Positions 34,821 to 43,879 of a stretch of 64,000 nucleotides of DNA are shown here, one piece after another. The first letter of the stretch is position 1. Each line of letters begins with the position of its first letter. The stretch comes from Bdellovibrionales bacterium (GTDB lineage Bacteria > Bdellovibrionota > Bdellovibrionia > Bdellovibrionales > UBA1609). Location of the stretch: the NCBI GenBank assembly GCA_016714165.1, contig JADJNU010000001.1, positions 682,001 to 746,000 on the forward strand, read 5' to 3'. The notes under the pieces were generated by a model. The model saw only the letters and a program-made list of their open reading frames with translations. It made no database searches and had not been told where the DNA came from. A program made the position numbers and the translations under genes.

Positions 34821-35798
34821 TTAAAACACATTGATATTGGCACTCAGAGCCACGTTCGTGAGGTCTGATCTAAGATTTCCAGGCAAAAACTGAACGTTTG
34901 GATAAAGATAAATGTCCCGGGTGATCGAAATGCCCAATCCCACTGATTGATAAACCGTGTTCTTGGAAAAAGACCAGGCGGTATTTGCTCCTCGATAATG
35001 TTCATAAACCTGAATTCCCGAGATCGTGCGAAAATTAAAAGTATCATTAAAAACATATTCTAACATGGGATAGAGTCCAAAATTATAGTCTGAACTGTTG
35101 GCCTTTGCCTCTTCGGTAAACTTATCAAAAACGCCTGCTCCTGCAGCCAAAAGAACTCCCACACTGAGTCCAGTCGTTCCAATATCCTTTACAAAGATCT
35201 GTTGCACACCCAAATCCGCAACGTAGCCAACTTCCCGCGAAGAGGCCGTTGTGTAACCAGTTGCCGTTACCGTAGTAACAGACTGAACTCCTGCCAATTT
35301 ATCTAAGTAGGTGTAAGACAAATAGGGATTATTTACGTCGTTTCGCTCTAGCTCCTCACCTTTAGCATTTTTAACTTTCGTCGCACCAAGAGACTCATGA
35401 AATGGCGCCAACATCCTAACTCCGACTCCGGCGCTCAAAGACGATTGCTCACCCACTCGATACTTCCCAGATACATCACCGGTAATTCCTGATACGGCAA
35501 CTGTATTGGCCTCACCCGTGATATTTGGACGAATTTTGCTCCCTGGCTTTTCAACTGACCCACCCTTGTAATTAAACATCGTAGAGAGAGAAACTTTTGA
35601 TTTAGAACCAGTTTCCGCGCGGAGCTTTTTGTTTGTGATCAATTGATCAACATCTTTCTGACCTTCGTCCCCTTTAACATCTTCCAATTTCGCCTTGGTC
35701 TCAGAAGACTCCTGAGCACGAGACAAGGTACCGTAGGATAAACTCGATACTAAGGCCAATCCCAATAACAGGCTGACCGTTCCTTCTTCCTTTTTCAT
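34821..35798 (-). CDS. Putative outer-membrane beta-barrel protein
   Basis: 325 residues. A signal peptide is followed by a charged segment, then amphipathic strands of alternating residues and a C-terminus ending ALSANINVF, with the terminal Phe typical of barrel proteins. Strands such as SLSAGVGVRML, SREVGYVADLGVQ and QSVGLGISITRDIYLY fit a barrel of 12 or more strands. Function unknown; a channel or transporter is possible. Confidence 0.65.
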   Translation of the reverse strand: MKKEEGTVSLLLGLALVSSLSYGTLSRAQESSETKAKLEDVKGDEGQKDVDQLITNKKLRAETGSKSKVSLSTMFNYKGGSVEKPGSKIRPNITGEANTVAVSGITGDVSGKYRVGEQSSLSAGVGVRMLAPFHESLGATKVKNAKGEELERNDVNNPYLSYTYLDKLAGVQSVTTVTATGYTTASSREVGYVADLGVQQIFVKDIGTTGLSVGVLLAAGAGVFDKFTEEAKANSSDYNFGLYPMLEYVFNDTFNFRTISGIQVYEHYRGANTAWSFSKNTVYQSVGLGISITRDIYLYPNVQFLPGNLRSDLTNVALSANINVF

Positions 35799-36024
35799 TT
35801 CTTTTTCCCTTCGTTCGCTCGCTTTTGCTCACCAAAAGAAGCTCTTAAAGTTATTTTGGCTAAATCCCACCAAAGCCCCTACTTTGAGAGAATCTAGGCC
35901 ATCGTCCGGCAGATAATGCAATGCGCCCGAGAACCTGTCAAATACAAATAGGAGTGTGCCGCAAATCAGATGGTCTTGTGAGATTGAGCTACCGTTGAGC
36001 GACTTCCACGATTACACTCAAGCC

Positions 36025-36576
36025 ATGGATATTTCTTCACTTTATTGGCGAAAATGCAGCTCCTGTAAGCTTGATATCGGTTATCAAAAGACCCACTACA
36101 AGTGCAATGTTTCAACCTGTAACCGCAATCGAACGGGGCTCGTGTTCTGCTCCATCCCCTGTTTTGAGCGCCATCTCCCCTCTGCAAGACACCGTGATGC
36201 TTATGCAATTGAGGAAAAATCCCCGAGCTTTGATCAGTGGAAAAAGGAACTGGAAGCAGCTGACTCGGCCCCCTCAGCATCGGCACCAGCATCAGCACCG
36301 GCCGTGGCAAAAGGTCCAATGCCCGTGGCGAACCCTAGAATCTTTTTAGTGCGTAAAAATCCACCGGTCCCTGCCGCAAATAAAGTACGTGAAACGGAAG
36401 TTCTCGTTGTGGCTTCAAAGGTAAAGGACTACATTCGGCGACGTTCAGAAATGAACACCTCCGGAGAAGTCCTGCAGGTTCTCTCGGATCAGATCCGTTC
36501 ACTGTGTGACAAGGCAATGGACTCAGCCCGTGCAGACGGAAGAAAGACCGTCATGGAGAGAGATTTTAAGAAATAA
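36025..36576 (+). CDS. Zinc-finger protein with C-terminal histone fold
   Basis: 183 residues from ATG 36025; a GTG at 35956 would add 23. A cross-brace-like zinc finger holds C11, C14, C27, C32, C42, C46, H50 and H56 (CSSC, CNVSTC, CSIPC). A Pro/Ala-rich disordered linker follows (about 80-120), containing a 12-bp tandem. The last 60 residues match the histone fold: VLVVASKVKDYIRRRSEMNT (helix 1), a long central helix GEVLQVLSDQIRSLCDKAMD, and DGRKTVMERDF, the Arg-Thr loop/helix 3 motif of archaeal and Bdellovibrio histones. It is probably a chromatin-associated protein; DNA binding is inferred. It overlaps marC by 1 nt. Confidence 0.7.
   Translation: MDISSLYWRKCSSCKLDIGYQKTHYKCNVSTCNRNRTGLVFCSIPCFERHLPSARHRDAYAIEEKSPSFDQWKKELEAADSAPSASAPASAPAVAKGPMPVANPRIFLVRKNPPVPAANKVRETEVLVVASKVKDYIRRRSEMNTSGEVLQVLSDQIRSLCDKAMDSARADGRKTVMERDFKK
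36277..36300 (+). repeat. Two imperfect 12-bp units in the histone-protein linker
   Basis: GCATCGGCACCA followed by GCATCAGCACCG, encoding Ala-Ser-Ala-Pro twice. In frame. Confidence 0.8.
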
Positions 36577-37211
36577 TGAAGGATATCCTCACCTACTTTC
36601 TTTATACCTACATGAGTATCTTTACCATTGTGAACCCACTGGGTACCTTGCCCGTTTACGCTGCCTTCACTGATTCAGTCAAACGGGACCAAGCTGTTCG
36701 TGTGGCCAGGACAGCTTCCTTTGTCGCCTTCGTTTTAATGATTCTCTTTGCGCTGACGGGCCAATTTCTGTTTAATTTTTTCAGCATATCTATAGATGGT
36801 TTGAGAGTGGTCGGCGGCATCCTTCTTTTTCTTACCGGTTACGACATGCTTCAAGGAAAGAATTCTCGAACGAAAATTCTCTCCAAAGCAGAACGATTAG
36901 AAATCGAGGAATTTGCAATCACCCCTCTCGCCATTCCTATGATTTGCGGGCCGGGAGCCATCACGGTCGTGATTGTTTTGATTCAAGAAGCCAACAGTCT
37001 TGTTCAAAAGTCAATTTTGTTCAGCAACATCGCGCTGGTTTGTTTTGCCAACTTTCTGTTTCTTATTGGCTCAAAGCGGATCTTGAGCCTCCTCGGAAAT
37101 AGCGGGAACAAGGTCTTCTTTCGCCTGATGGGCCTCATCATTATGATGATTGCCGTAGAATATTTCTTCCGAGGCCTCACTCCCTACGTTCAAAAAATAA
37201 TCAGAGGCTGA
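36576..37211 (+). CDS. MarC family integral membrane protein
   Basis: 211 residues with about six membrane segments. FTIVNPLGTLPVYAAFTDS near the start, then PLAIPMICGPGAITVVIVL, are MarC/UPF0056 signatures. These are inner-membrane proteins of uncertain transport role. The start overlaps the last base of the histone-fold gene stop (TAATG), so both are translated from one transcript; no functional link is known. Confidence 0.88.
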   Translation: MKDILTYFLYTYMSIFTIVNPLGTLPVYAAFTDSVKRDQAVRVARTASFVAFVLMILFALTGQFLFNFFSISIDGLRVVGGILLFLTGYDMLQGKNSRTKILSKAERLEIEEFAITPLAIPMICGPGAITVVIVLIQEANSLVQKSILFSNIALVCFANFLFLIGSKRILSLLGNSGNKVFFRLMGLIIMMIAVEYFFRGLTPYVQKIIRG

Positions 37212-37232
37212 TGATCCTTGATCGCCCCCAGA

Positions 37233-39785
37233 TTATTCGGCATAGCTCACCCTCAATTCCTTTGGAATCTCATCATCTGTTCGCGGAACATAAACCGTAA
37301 CGGGACCTTTTCCAACTGGTTGAACCCATGACCCAGAACCCCCGGGATTTTTTTGGTTTGACTTAGCCAATAAGTTTCCGTTCCAGAAAATGCCCGTCAC
37401 GGGGCGGTGGCTGATGACTTGCACTTTCCATTCTCTCCCATTTGATACTCCGGCATAAGTGCCTTCGCTCGATCCGATCAGCACAACATAATCACTACCG
37501 ACAAAGCGGTGAGAGACTTTGGTTTTCTTAATGGCTCCAGCCAGATAGGCAGTTGTCTCTCCATCATCTTCACGAAGAATGAACTCTCCTCCATTCTTCG
37601 ATGGATAAATCCTCAACTCCTCGGCTCCACCGGAGTTCTTTCCCAGGTGTCGAACTGCTTCTCCCATCATGGGAAGTACAGCCCCCTCCCTCACATAAAG
37701 TGGAAGCTGAAATTTTCCGGTTTTCCAAAACGGATGAGCCGACACCCACTCTCCTCGACTGACAATCGGACTATTCTCGTAAAACTCATACCAGGTTCCC
37801 TTAGGTAAGTAGATTTTCCGAACTGTCTCGACATAGGAGGCTGTAATTCCCATCATCAAACTGGGGCCAATCATTTTCTGATGAGCCATACCACGAGCCA
37901 AAGGATCATTTTGAAAATGATAGAAGACTGGAGGAAAAATAGCCTCTCCATTTTCATGAGCCGCATGGGCCAAGGAATAGTAGTAGGGTGCCAATTGATA
38001 ACGTAATTTTATATTGGCACGATTGCTCTCTTCGTGACCCAAGCGATCAGGAGCAGTTTCTTTGCAGTTGCAAGTGTTCTCAACGTGGGGCCGTACAGGA
38101 ATATCGAGGAGCGAGGAGTTGGCAAACCACTGAGTGTAAAGGATATTGAGATCGCCATCGAGCCCTCCTCGATGAAAGCCGCCTATATCTGAACCATAAA
38201 AATCAAATCCAGAAAGTGACATGTGCATTTGTGCACGGAGGTGTGAGGCGAGGCTGGGCATATTTGATCCAATATCCGCAGACCACATTCCAACACCAAA
38301 TCTCTGGGATCCGGGTCCACCTGATCGACTCAGGATAAAGGGCCGGCGCTCCGGATGAAACTTCGAGTACCCCTCAACAATTCCCTGGTGCCAAGAAAAA
38401 GAGAAATAATTGTGAATTGATGCATGACTGTGTAACCCCAATTCAGGCCATCCGCTGTACCACGACCAAGGCTGAAACATTTCTGGCTCACCCAGGTCCG
38501 TCCAATGCCCTTGAACCCCCATATCGACCAATGCTTTGCGCTTCGATTCAGCCCAGTAACTTCGAGCAGTTGGGTTTGTCCAATCAATCATGCCACCCTT
38601 GCCCCACCAAGGATTCGTATCATTGTAAGTAGGCCCACAATTAAAACAGTCTTTGGCCAAGAGGCCTCGACTCGCCAAGTCCTGGTGTTCTTGAAGTCCC
38701 TTTCCAACATAAGACTCCTCAATCAAAATCAGTCCGAGATGTTCATTTTTATTAAGCTCCGCTATTTTTTTTGCAGGCTGCGGAAATCGATTCTCATCCC
38801 ACTGAAGCCTCCCCATAGGGGTGTGATCAGAATGAGACTGAACGCCCCCGAACCACTGCAAGTCCATCACAAAACCATCGACAGGAAAGTTTTTAGCTTT
38901 TAAAGATTGAAGCTTTGACTCTAATTCTTGCCAATTGTCGTAACCATATTCAGAAACCCAGAGACCAAACATCTTTCGCGGTGGAACCGGTGGCCGACCC
39001 GTCAAAGCTATGTAATCGCTCCGCCAATCTTTTAGATTGGGACCCGTAAAAAAGAAGCCGCTCAGGTTCTCAGTCAGGTTCTCAGAAGCTGTCGAAACGC
39101 TCCAAGGCTGGCTCTGAAAATCAAATGAAAGCTTTGCGAGACTATCAAAATACAAGCCGTAACCGAGATATCCATCACCCATCGCGTAGAGAACAGGGAT
39201 TTGCGTGTCTCCAACCGCTCCTCCTATAAACTCCTTCATAAAATTACCATAGGGACCCGGCGACACCCTTTTTCTCCCAACCCAATCATCCCCTAATCCG
39301 CCATCTTTTCTTGGGTCATCAAGCTGCTGACCCAATCCAAAAACTTGTTTCATTCCAAGTGGGTCGATCTTTATCTGCACACCGGAGCCTGCATTCTTCG
39401 CAACGCAGAGATTGGTCAGTGGTTTTTGGTGATTTTTTTTATCTTCAACATTTATGCACGGCTGATCATTGCTGACCGTAATCATGAGCTCACTTGTCTC
39501 GATCACTTGTTCTCCCTGAGCGTTTGAACGCCGAACGAACGTCTGAGAGGAGTTGCGACGCTCACTCAAAACAGAAGGGCTTGTCCAAATGGGAGAATCT
39601 GGGGTTTTGCGGACCCAAATCTAAAATGAAAGAGATCTTCCTGCCATATTTCGATTTGAACATACTGATTGCTGCGATAAAAATTAAATAAGAGAGTTTC
39701 TGGCGAGCCTTGGGCCGCACAGACTGGTAAAAAGTAACACAGCCAACAAAGCCGCAAGCACTTCCCGTGCTAACTTGAATATCAT
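37233..39785 (-). pseudogene. Glycoside hydrolase family 31 (alpha-glucosidase-like), two 5' frameshifts
   Basis: The long open part (37233-39569) is a GH31 enzyme. GFVMDLQWFGG, HWTDLGEPE (nucleophile Asp358 counting from 39569) and MWSADIGSN (acid/base Asp432) are intact. The real start is the ATG at 39785, with GGGGGA 5-10 nt upstream, encoding a signal peptide MIFKLAREVLAALLAVLLF. The frame is lost at the A5 run (39729-39733) and again at the GGGGTTTT run (39601-39608), between which VQIEIWQEDLFHFRFGSAKP is read. Correcting both gives about 850 residues. It would cleave alpha-glucosides or alpha-xylosides outside the cytoplasm. Either a recent knockout or homopolymer errors. Confidence 0.8.
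39063..39086 (-). repeat. Two tandem 12-bp units in the GH31 gene
   Basis: CAGGTTCTCAGT then CAGGTTCTCAGA, encoding Glu-Asn-Leu-Thr-Glu-Asn-Leu. In frame. Confidence 0.8.
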
Positions 39786-39958
39786 ACTCTCCCCCTTTTT
39801 TTTGACATCCCCTTAAAATTCATAACCCAATACCTGGCGAGATGACCATGAAAAAGGCTTTGTTGCTCTGTGCACAATCCTTTGGAGATCAAAATATTAT
39901 GTAACCTAGAGGATTAGATGTTTGTCGTTGGGAAAGCAGGAACAACAATGAATTCAAA

Positions 39959-41383
39959 CTACTCGCCAATTGCCGTGCGAAATTCCCTTGCTCGCCTTCT
40001 CAGTGCCGACTGTGGGTGCTCTTTGGAAGCGATGCCTCCCACTGTGTTGAGTCCTTTGTCATACTCAACAAGGACTAACTCTAACATTAACTTTGCGTCT
40101 GACTTTTTAAATAGCTTGTACAAATCCGCCATTTCAACAGAAAGCTGGTTGCTCACCAATTCCAACTCACCAATAGCCCCTGAGTAGGCTTTATCTGTGT
40201 AGGCCCTCAGTTTTTGAAGACTCGTATAATCCGGATAATCTCCCTCACTATCCGGGAATTTGTTTTCTATAAGCGGAATCAGGCGAGCAAAAATCAATTT
40301 GTAAAACCACTGACCCACGGTATATTTTGTCCCAAAATGGACATCAAAAGATTCAGTGAATGGACTCGTAAATTCGACTCCCAAGTGTGATCTCAAGATT
40401 CGAAAAAACGAGTTGTTTTCAGATTCTGAAGTAGAATCGTCTAAAAATAGAAGCGGAGTGAATCCTGAAAAGTTGTCCCGACTCCTCGCTTGTGTTTGAA
40501 ATAGCAAAGCAATCAATGCCTCCCTGTAACGAGGCACACTCAGTAACGGGTATCCTTTTAGATCAAAATTAAATTCCCGAACAAAATCTGCAAAGCGGAT
40601 AAGAGCGCCAATCCTGGCATTAATCGGTCCCAATTGATCTCGGGTCCAAAGTACATCAAGCGCATGATGAGAACTATCATGAATGATTTCCTTGGGTGAA
40701 AAGGGAGTTTGGTCGTTGAAATAGAATTCACGAACGTATGTTTCCGAATAACTTAACTTGACCCCATCGGGGCTCACTGCAGGTTGAGTTTTTTCTACCC
40801 ACCTCACCGGTATCTCTTCAAGTCCCTTCTTTTTTAAAAACAGGTTCATAGCAACTATTCGATTGTTAAATAGCAAGCTATTTGGTGCATACATGACGTC
40901 GTCACTGACAAGGCGAAATCCAAAAAATGCTGCCACCTTTGGACCCAGTGCCGAAATGATCCAGGTCGGATCGCTTTCAACTGCAAAGAAGTTGGGGCCT
41001 CCATGTCTCCGCCAAGTTTTACCTCCCTTACGAAGCAAAAAATAGCCTTCGCCGTCCTTTCCAACAATTATCTGCTGCGCCTCGACCGCCGGTACCCTAG
41101 GAAACCTCTTGAAATCTATATCCACTCTCGGAAGGCGAAAAGCAGGATCTTTTTTAGTGATCGGAGCGTCTAATACAGACAATAGCTCCTCCAATGTCTG
41201 GGGGTGCTTTAAAACACGACCTAGGTTCAACACTCGAGATATACAGGCCGATAAAACACTATTTGGGGACCTAGTGCCGCTATTTGTCGCACCCACGGCC
41301 GAACAGAATGAAAGAGAAGAAATTAACAGCAAAAAATAAGGCAGGTTTGATTCGAAAAACAGACATGATATTGAACTCTGCAA
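39959..41383 (-). CDS. Exported protein of unknown function
   Basis: 474 residues. A long N-terminus with a hydrophobic segment SNLPYFLLLISSLSFCSAVG ends near ATNS, consistent with a signal peptide. It has a helical C-terminal third. The motif HDSSHHALD (around residue 236) is His-rich and might bind metal but matches no HExxH pattern. No family recognised. Upstream lies a two-unit tandem repeat. Confidence 0.6.
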   Translation of the reverse strand: MQSSISCLFFESNLPYFLLLISSLSFCSAVGATNSGTRSPNSVLSACISRVLNLGRVLKHPQTLEELLSVLDAPITKKDPAFRLPRVDIDFKRFPRVPAVEAQQIIVGKDGEGYFLLRKGGKTWRRHGGPNFFAVESDPTWIISALGPKVAAFFGFRLVSDDVMYAPNSLLFNNRIVAMNLFLKKKGLEEIPVRWVEKTQPAVSPDGVKLSYSETYVREFYFNDQTPFSPKEIIHDSSHHALDVLWTRDQLGPINARIGALIRFADFVREFNFDLKGYPLLSVPRYREALIALLFQTQARSRDNFSGFTPLLFLDDSTSESENNSFFRILRSHLGVEFTSPFTESFDVHFGTKYTVGQWFYKLIFARLIPLIENKFPDSEGDYPDYTSLQKLRAYTDKAYSGAIGELELVSNQLSVEMADLYKLFKKSDAKLMLELVLVEYDKGLNTVGGIASKEHPQSALRRRAREFRTAIGE

Positions 41384-41409
41384 TGTCTGGGCCGGTGTTA
41401 TCTACTGCC

Positions 41410-41489
41410 TAGCTCACAAATTTTATAACTCGAACTTTAACCCTTGTTTAGCTCACAAATTTTGTCACTCGAACCTTATCCCTCATCCT
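41410..41489. repeat. Two 40-bp tandem units
   Basis: Both start AGCTCACAAATTTT and continue with CACTCGAAC- or AACTCGAAC-type sequence and a CCT-rich end; about five differences. The block fills the gap between two minus-strand genes. Confidence 0.85.
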
Positions 41490-41507
41490 AAATTTACTTT
41501 CTCCTCC

Positions 41508-42962
41508 TCATCGGCGTGCGAATGGTTTTCCCGTTACGTACTTGAACATCATCGCCTCCCCAGCGGGTAGGGAAACCTCAAGTCGATAGACATTGTTACC
41601 TACGGACTTGAGAGGAATTATTTCTTCGCGACCAAGCTTTGTATTTAGCCAAAGCAATTGATCCACTTTGGCGTAATTTGGATTAACAGAGAAATCTACT
41701 TCCACTCGACCGGATTTGATCGTTCCCAAAGGAAAGTCGGCGCTCGAATGTCGAGTGTTTTGAATCATCGTGTAGAGTTCTCCTCGGTCGTCGCGAAAAT
41801 AACCAATCGACAAGTCAAGAAAGTATTCTTTGGAGGCGGGTCGAATGCTCTTAATGTAGGGGTCATCGCCTGCTCCGTAAGACCAAGCCTTGGTCCCACG
41901 AGGCTGAAAGAGCGAAGCCCTGTAACGAACATCAGTGCTTGTCAGCTGAGTGACTACGTTTCCGTACTCAACCAGTTCTCGGTTGATATTTGAAATCATA
42001 GCGTACATGGCTGTTTTCTTCGCAAGAAAATTGGCATTTTCCTCAAAAAGAATTGCATTTAACTCAGATTCCTTGGGAGATATTTGATAAAGAAACCAAG
42101 TAAATCCTGTGAACCCATAAAGAACCCCACCAAAAGCGTCCCAACGGGCATCGCTTTCGGTCATTCTATCTTTTGGTTGGTCTAAGTAAGATCTCAAGTA
42201 CTTCCAATAGGGCCTATTGTATTTAAGACCCTCTTTGCGAATGCCCTCAAGAGGTTTGTAAGTTCTTTGTTGGCGTGAATACCAATCATAGCTGATCAGG
42301 TCCGCGTCCATTTTTCCGTAAAAATCCACCATTTCATTGTAATTCTTGTTACCAGAAATATTTCCAAAATTAACATAAAGCAAAGCATCGGGATCGTACT
42401 TTCGAACCCTGTTAATTGTGTCATTCATCTCGCGGAGATCATTCATCTCAGAAGGTTCATCGCCGATCTGAAAACCAATCCGACCCGGCAGCCCCGGAGG
42501 AAGCCCTCCCATGAATTTCCCATTTGACCAGCTATTTCCAAGCTGATTGACCCAGGAAACAAACGGGAGATTTGGACGATGCTTCCGCCACCCCTCTATT
42601 TCAAATGGCAAGCCTGTCTCCCAGGTGTGTACGGCGCTGGCCTTAAAAAGATCAAGATAATCATTCACGGCTTCGGCTGGCGGCTCTCCCATGCTCACAT
42701 TGAGACCTGATAAAAACATCGGATGAGACCTGACCCATTTTAATCCTCTTGTCAAAACAGGAGGAGTGAAGGGTTTCGGATAGACCCCCGATTGAGGGTG
42801 TTCTTGTTGCTCAACAACAACATCTGTTTTCTGTGGAGTTTGTTCGTTCACGGATGACGCAGGCTGTGCCGGACTGCAAGACGCAAGAAAAAGAAAAAGT
42901 ACGCTGCCAAGCCCAGTCGCTGTCGTTATCGCAAATCTATTTTTGTATGTACAAGCTTCCAT
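41508..42962 (-). CDS. Lipoprotein resembling TIM-barrel glycoside hydrolases
   Basis: 484 residues. A lipobox FLASC places the lipidated cysteine at C29. A Pro/Glu-rich tether (30-65) follows. The body resembles clan-A-type hydrolases: GFQIGDEPSEMNDLREMND places a conserved Glu after a beta-strand (IGDEP), a usual acid/base position, LISYDWYS lies on a later strand, and TGFTWFLYQISP on another. The C-terminal 120 residues look like a beta-sandwich. The substrate is unknown. It is adjacent to the frameshifted GH31 gene only at a distance, so no locus can be claimed. Confidence 0.55.
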   Translation of the reverse strand: MEACTYKNRFAITTATGLGSVLFLFLASCSPAQPASSVNEQTPQKTDVVVEQQEHPQSGVYPKPFTPPVLTRGLKWVRSHPMFLSGLNVSMGEPPAEAVNDYLDLFKASAVHTWETGLPFEIEGWRKHRPNLPFVSWVNQLGNSWSNGKFMGGLPPGLPGRIGFQIGDEPSEMNDLREMNDTINRVRKYDPDALLYVNFGNISGNKNYNEMVDFYGKMDADLISYDWYSRQQRTYKPLEGIRKEGLKYNRPYWKYLRSYLDQPKDRMTESDARWDAFGGVLYGFTGFTWFLYQISPKESELNAILFEENANFLAKKTAMYAMISNINRELVEYGNVVTQLTSTDVRYRASLFQPRGTKAWSYGAGDDPYIKSIRPASKEYFLDLSIGYFRDDRGELYTMIQNTRHSSADFPLGTIKSGRVEVDFSVNPNYAKVDQLLWLNTKLGREEIIPLKSVGNNVYRLEVSLPAGEAMMFKYVTGKPFARR

Positions 42963-43088
42963 CTTCCCACCCCCAAAACTTCTTTTCGGTGAAGAGAGAA
43001 TGGAACCTTAAAAAATAATCATTGAGACTAACCGAACCTCGTGAAAATAAAACCGAATCTCAGATTATCAAAGACAGAATGACGCATC

Positions 43089-43108
43089 GATCACAGATAT
43101 CTGTGATC
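43089..43108. promoter_or_regulatory. Perfect 20-bp palindrome, operator candidate
   Basis: GATCACAGATATCTGTGATC is its own reverse complement. It lies 3 nt after the stop of the 255-residue protein gene and about 127 nt upstream of the lipoprotein gene at 42962 (both minus). A dimeric repressor site is the natural reading; a hairpin is also possible but has no loop and no T run. Confidence 0.5.
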
Positions 43109-43111
43109 ATC

Positions 43112-43879
43112 TCATTGAGGATTGCCAACATAGTCAATGGCGCGTTTCACAATTTTTTTGTTTGTGTCGCTTGCCTGCGCCAAAAGTTCCCGACGAGACT
43201 CAGGAAAACTTAGAGCATACTGCATCGACAGCTCGACTTTATCGCCAGCGAGGGAAACCTTAAGATCCCGAGGCATATTCTCCTGAATAGTCTGAGCCAA
43301 AATAATCTGCCTTACTGTATTCTGGGATTCATACCTTGACGGATTTTGATCATAATGAAGAGACTCATTGAGAAATTCTACGGCAGCATATCGAAGAGCC
43401 TCGTCAGAAGAATCGAGAGATTCTCTTGATCCCTGCAAAAGAAAATCGCCCACAGCACGAATCCGTGCGGTATCACTCAAGAGCTCTTGATAAGCGGCCA
43501 ATTCATGCTCATTGCGAAGCCAGTTCCTCTTCAAATCAAAGAATTGCTTGAGTGTGGGAGCCACTGAAACTGAGGATTGGGACAGAACTTCAGAAACTTG
43601 CTCCGGGTTCACGATTCTTTCTGATGAAAATGCGCTCGCCCTCTCCTGATCTCCCTTCTGTTCACCTGAAACTGAAGAGAGAGAAGTCGTGAAAGTCGAG
43701 GGAGCATCCAAGGAGCCCTGCTCAATTTTAGAACCCCAAATCCCAGGTCCAAAATTTGACTTTAGATTTGAAATTTTTAATCCATTTCGAAAATGATTAT
43801 TGAGGAGTGTTCGACCCCCTGTCGCCGCAGCTAAGAGGATCGAACAAAAAACTATTATGTTACGCATTTTTGGGCTCAT
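43112..43879 (-). CDS. Exported or membrane-anchored protein of unknown function
   Basis: 255 residues. NIIVFCSILLAAATGG near the start is a hydrophobic signal/anchor. A Ser-rich linker to about residue 90 is followed by a helical domain with many Leu and Glu. The ATG overlaps the TGA of the Hint-domain lipoprotein gene upstream (ATGA), so the two are translationally coupled and probably act together. No family recognised. Confidence 0.55.
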   Translation of the reverse strand: MSPKMRNIIVFCSILLAAATGGRTLLNNHFRNGLKISNLKSNFGPGIWGSKIEQGSLDAPSTFTTSLSSVSGEQKGDQERASAFSSERIVNPEQVSEVLSQSSVSVAPTLKQFFDLKRNWLRNEHELAAYQELLSDTARIRAVGDFLLQGSRESLDSSDEALRYAAVEFLNESLHYDQNPSRYESQNTVRQIILAQTIQENMPRDLKVSLAGDKVELSMQYALSFPESRRELLAQASDTNKKIVKRAIDYVGNPQ

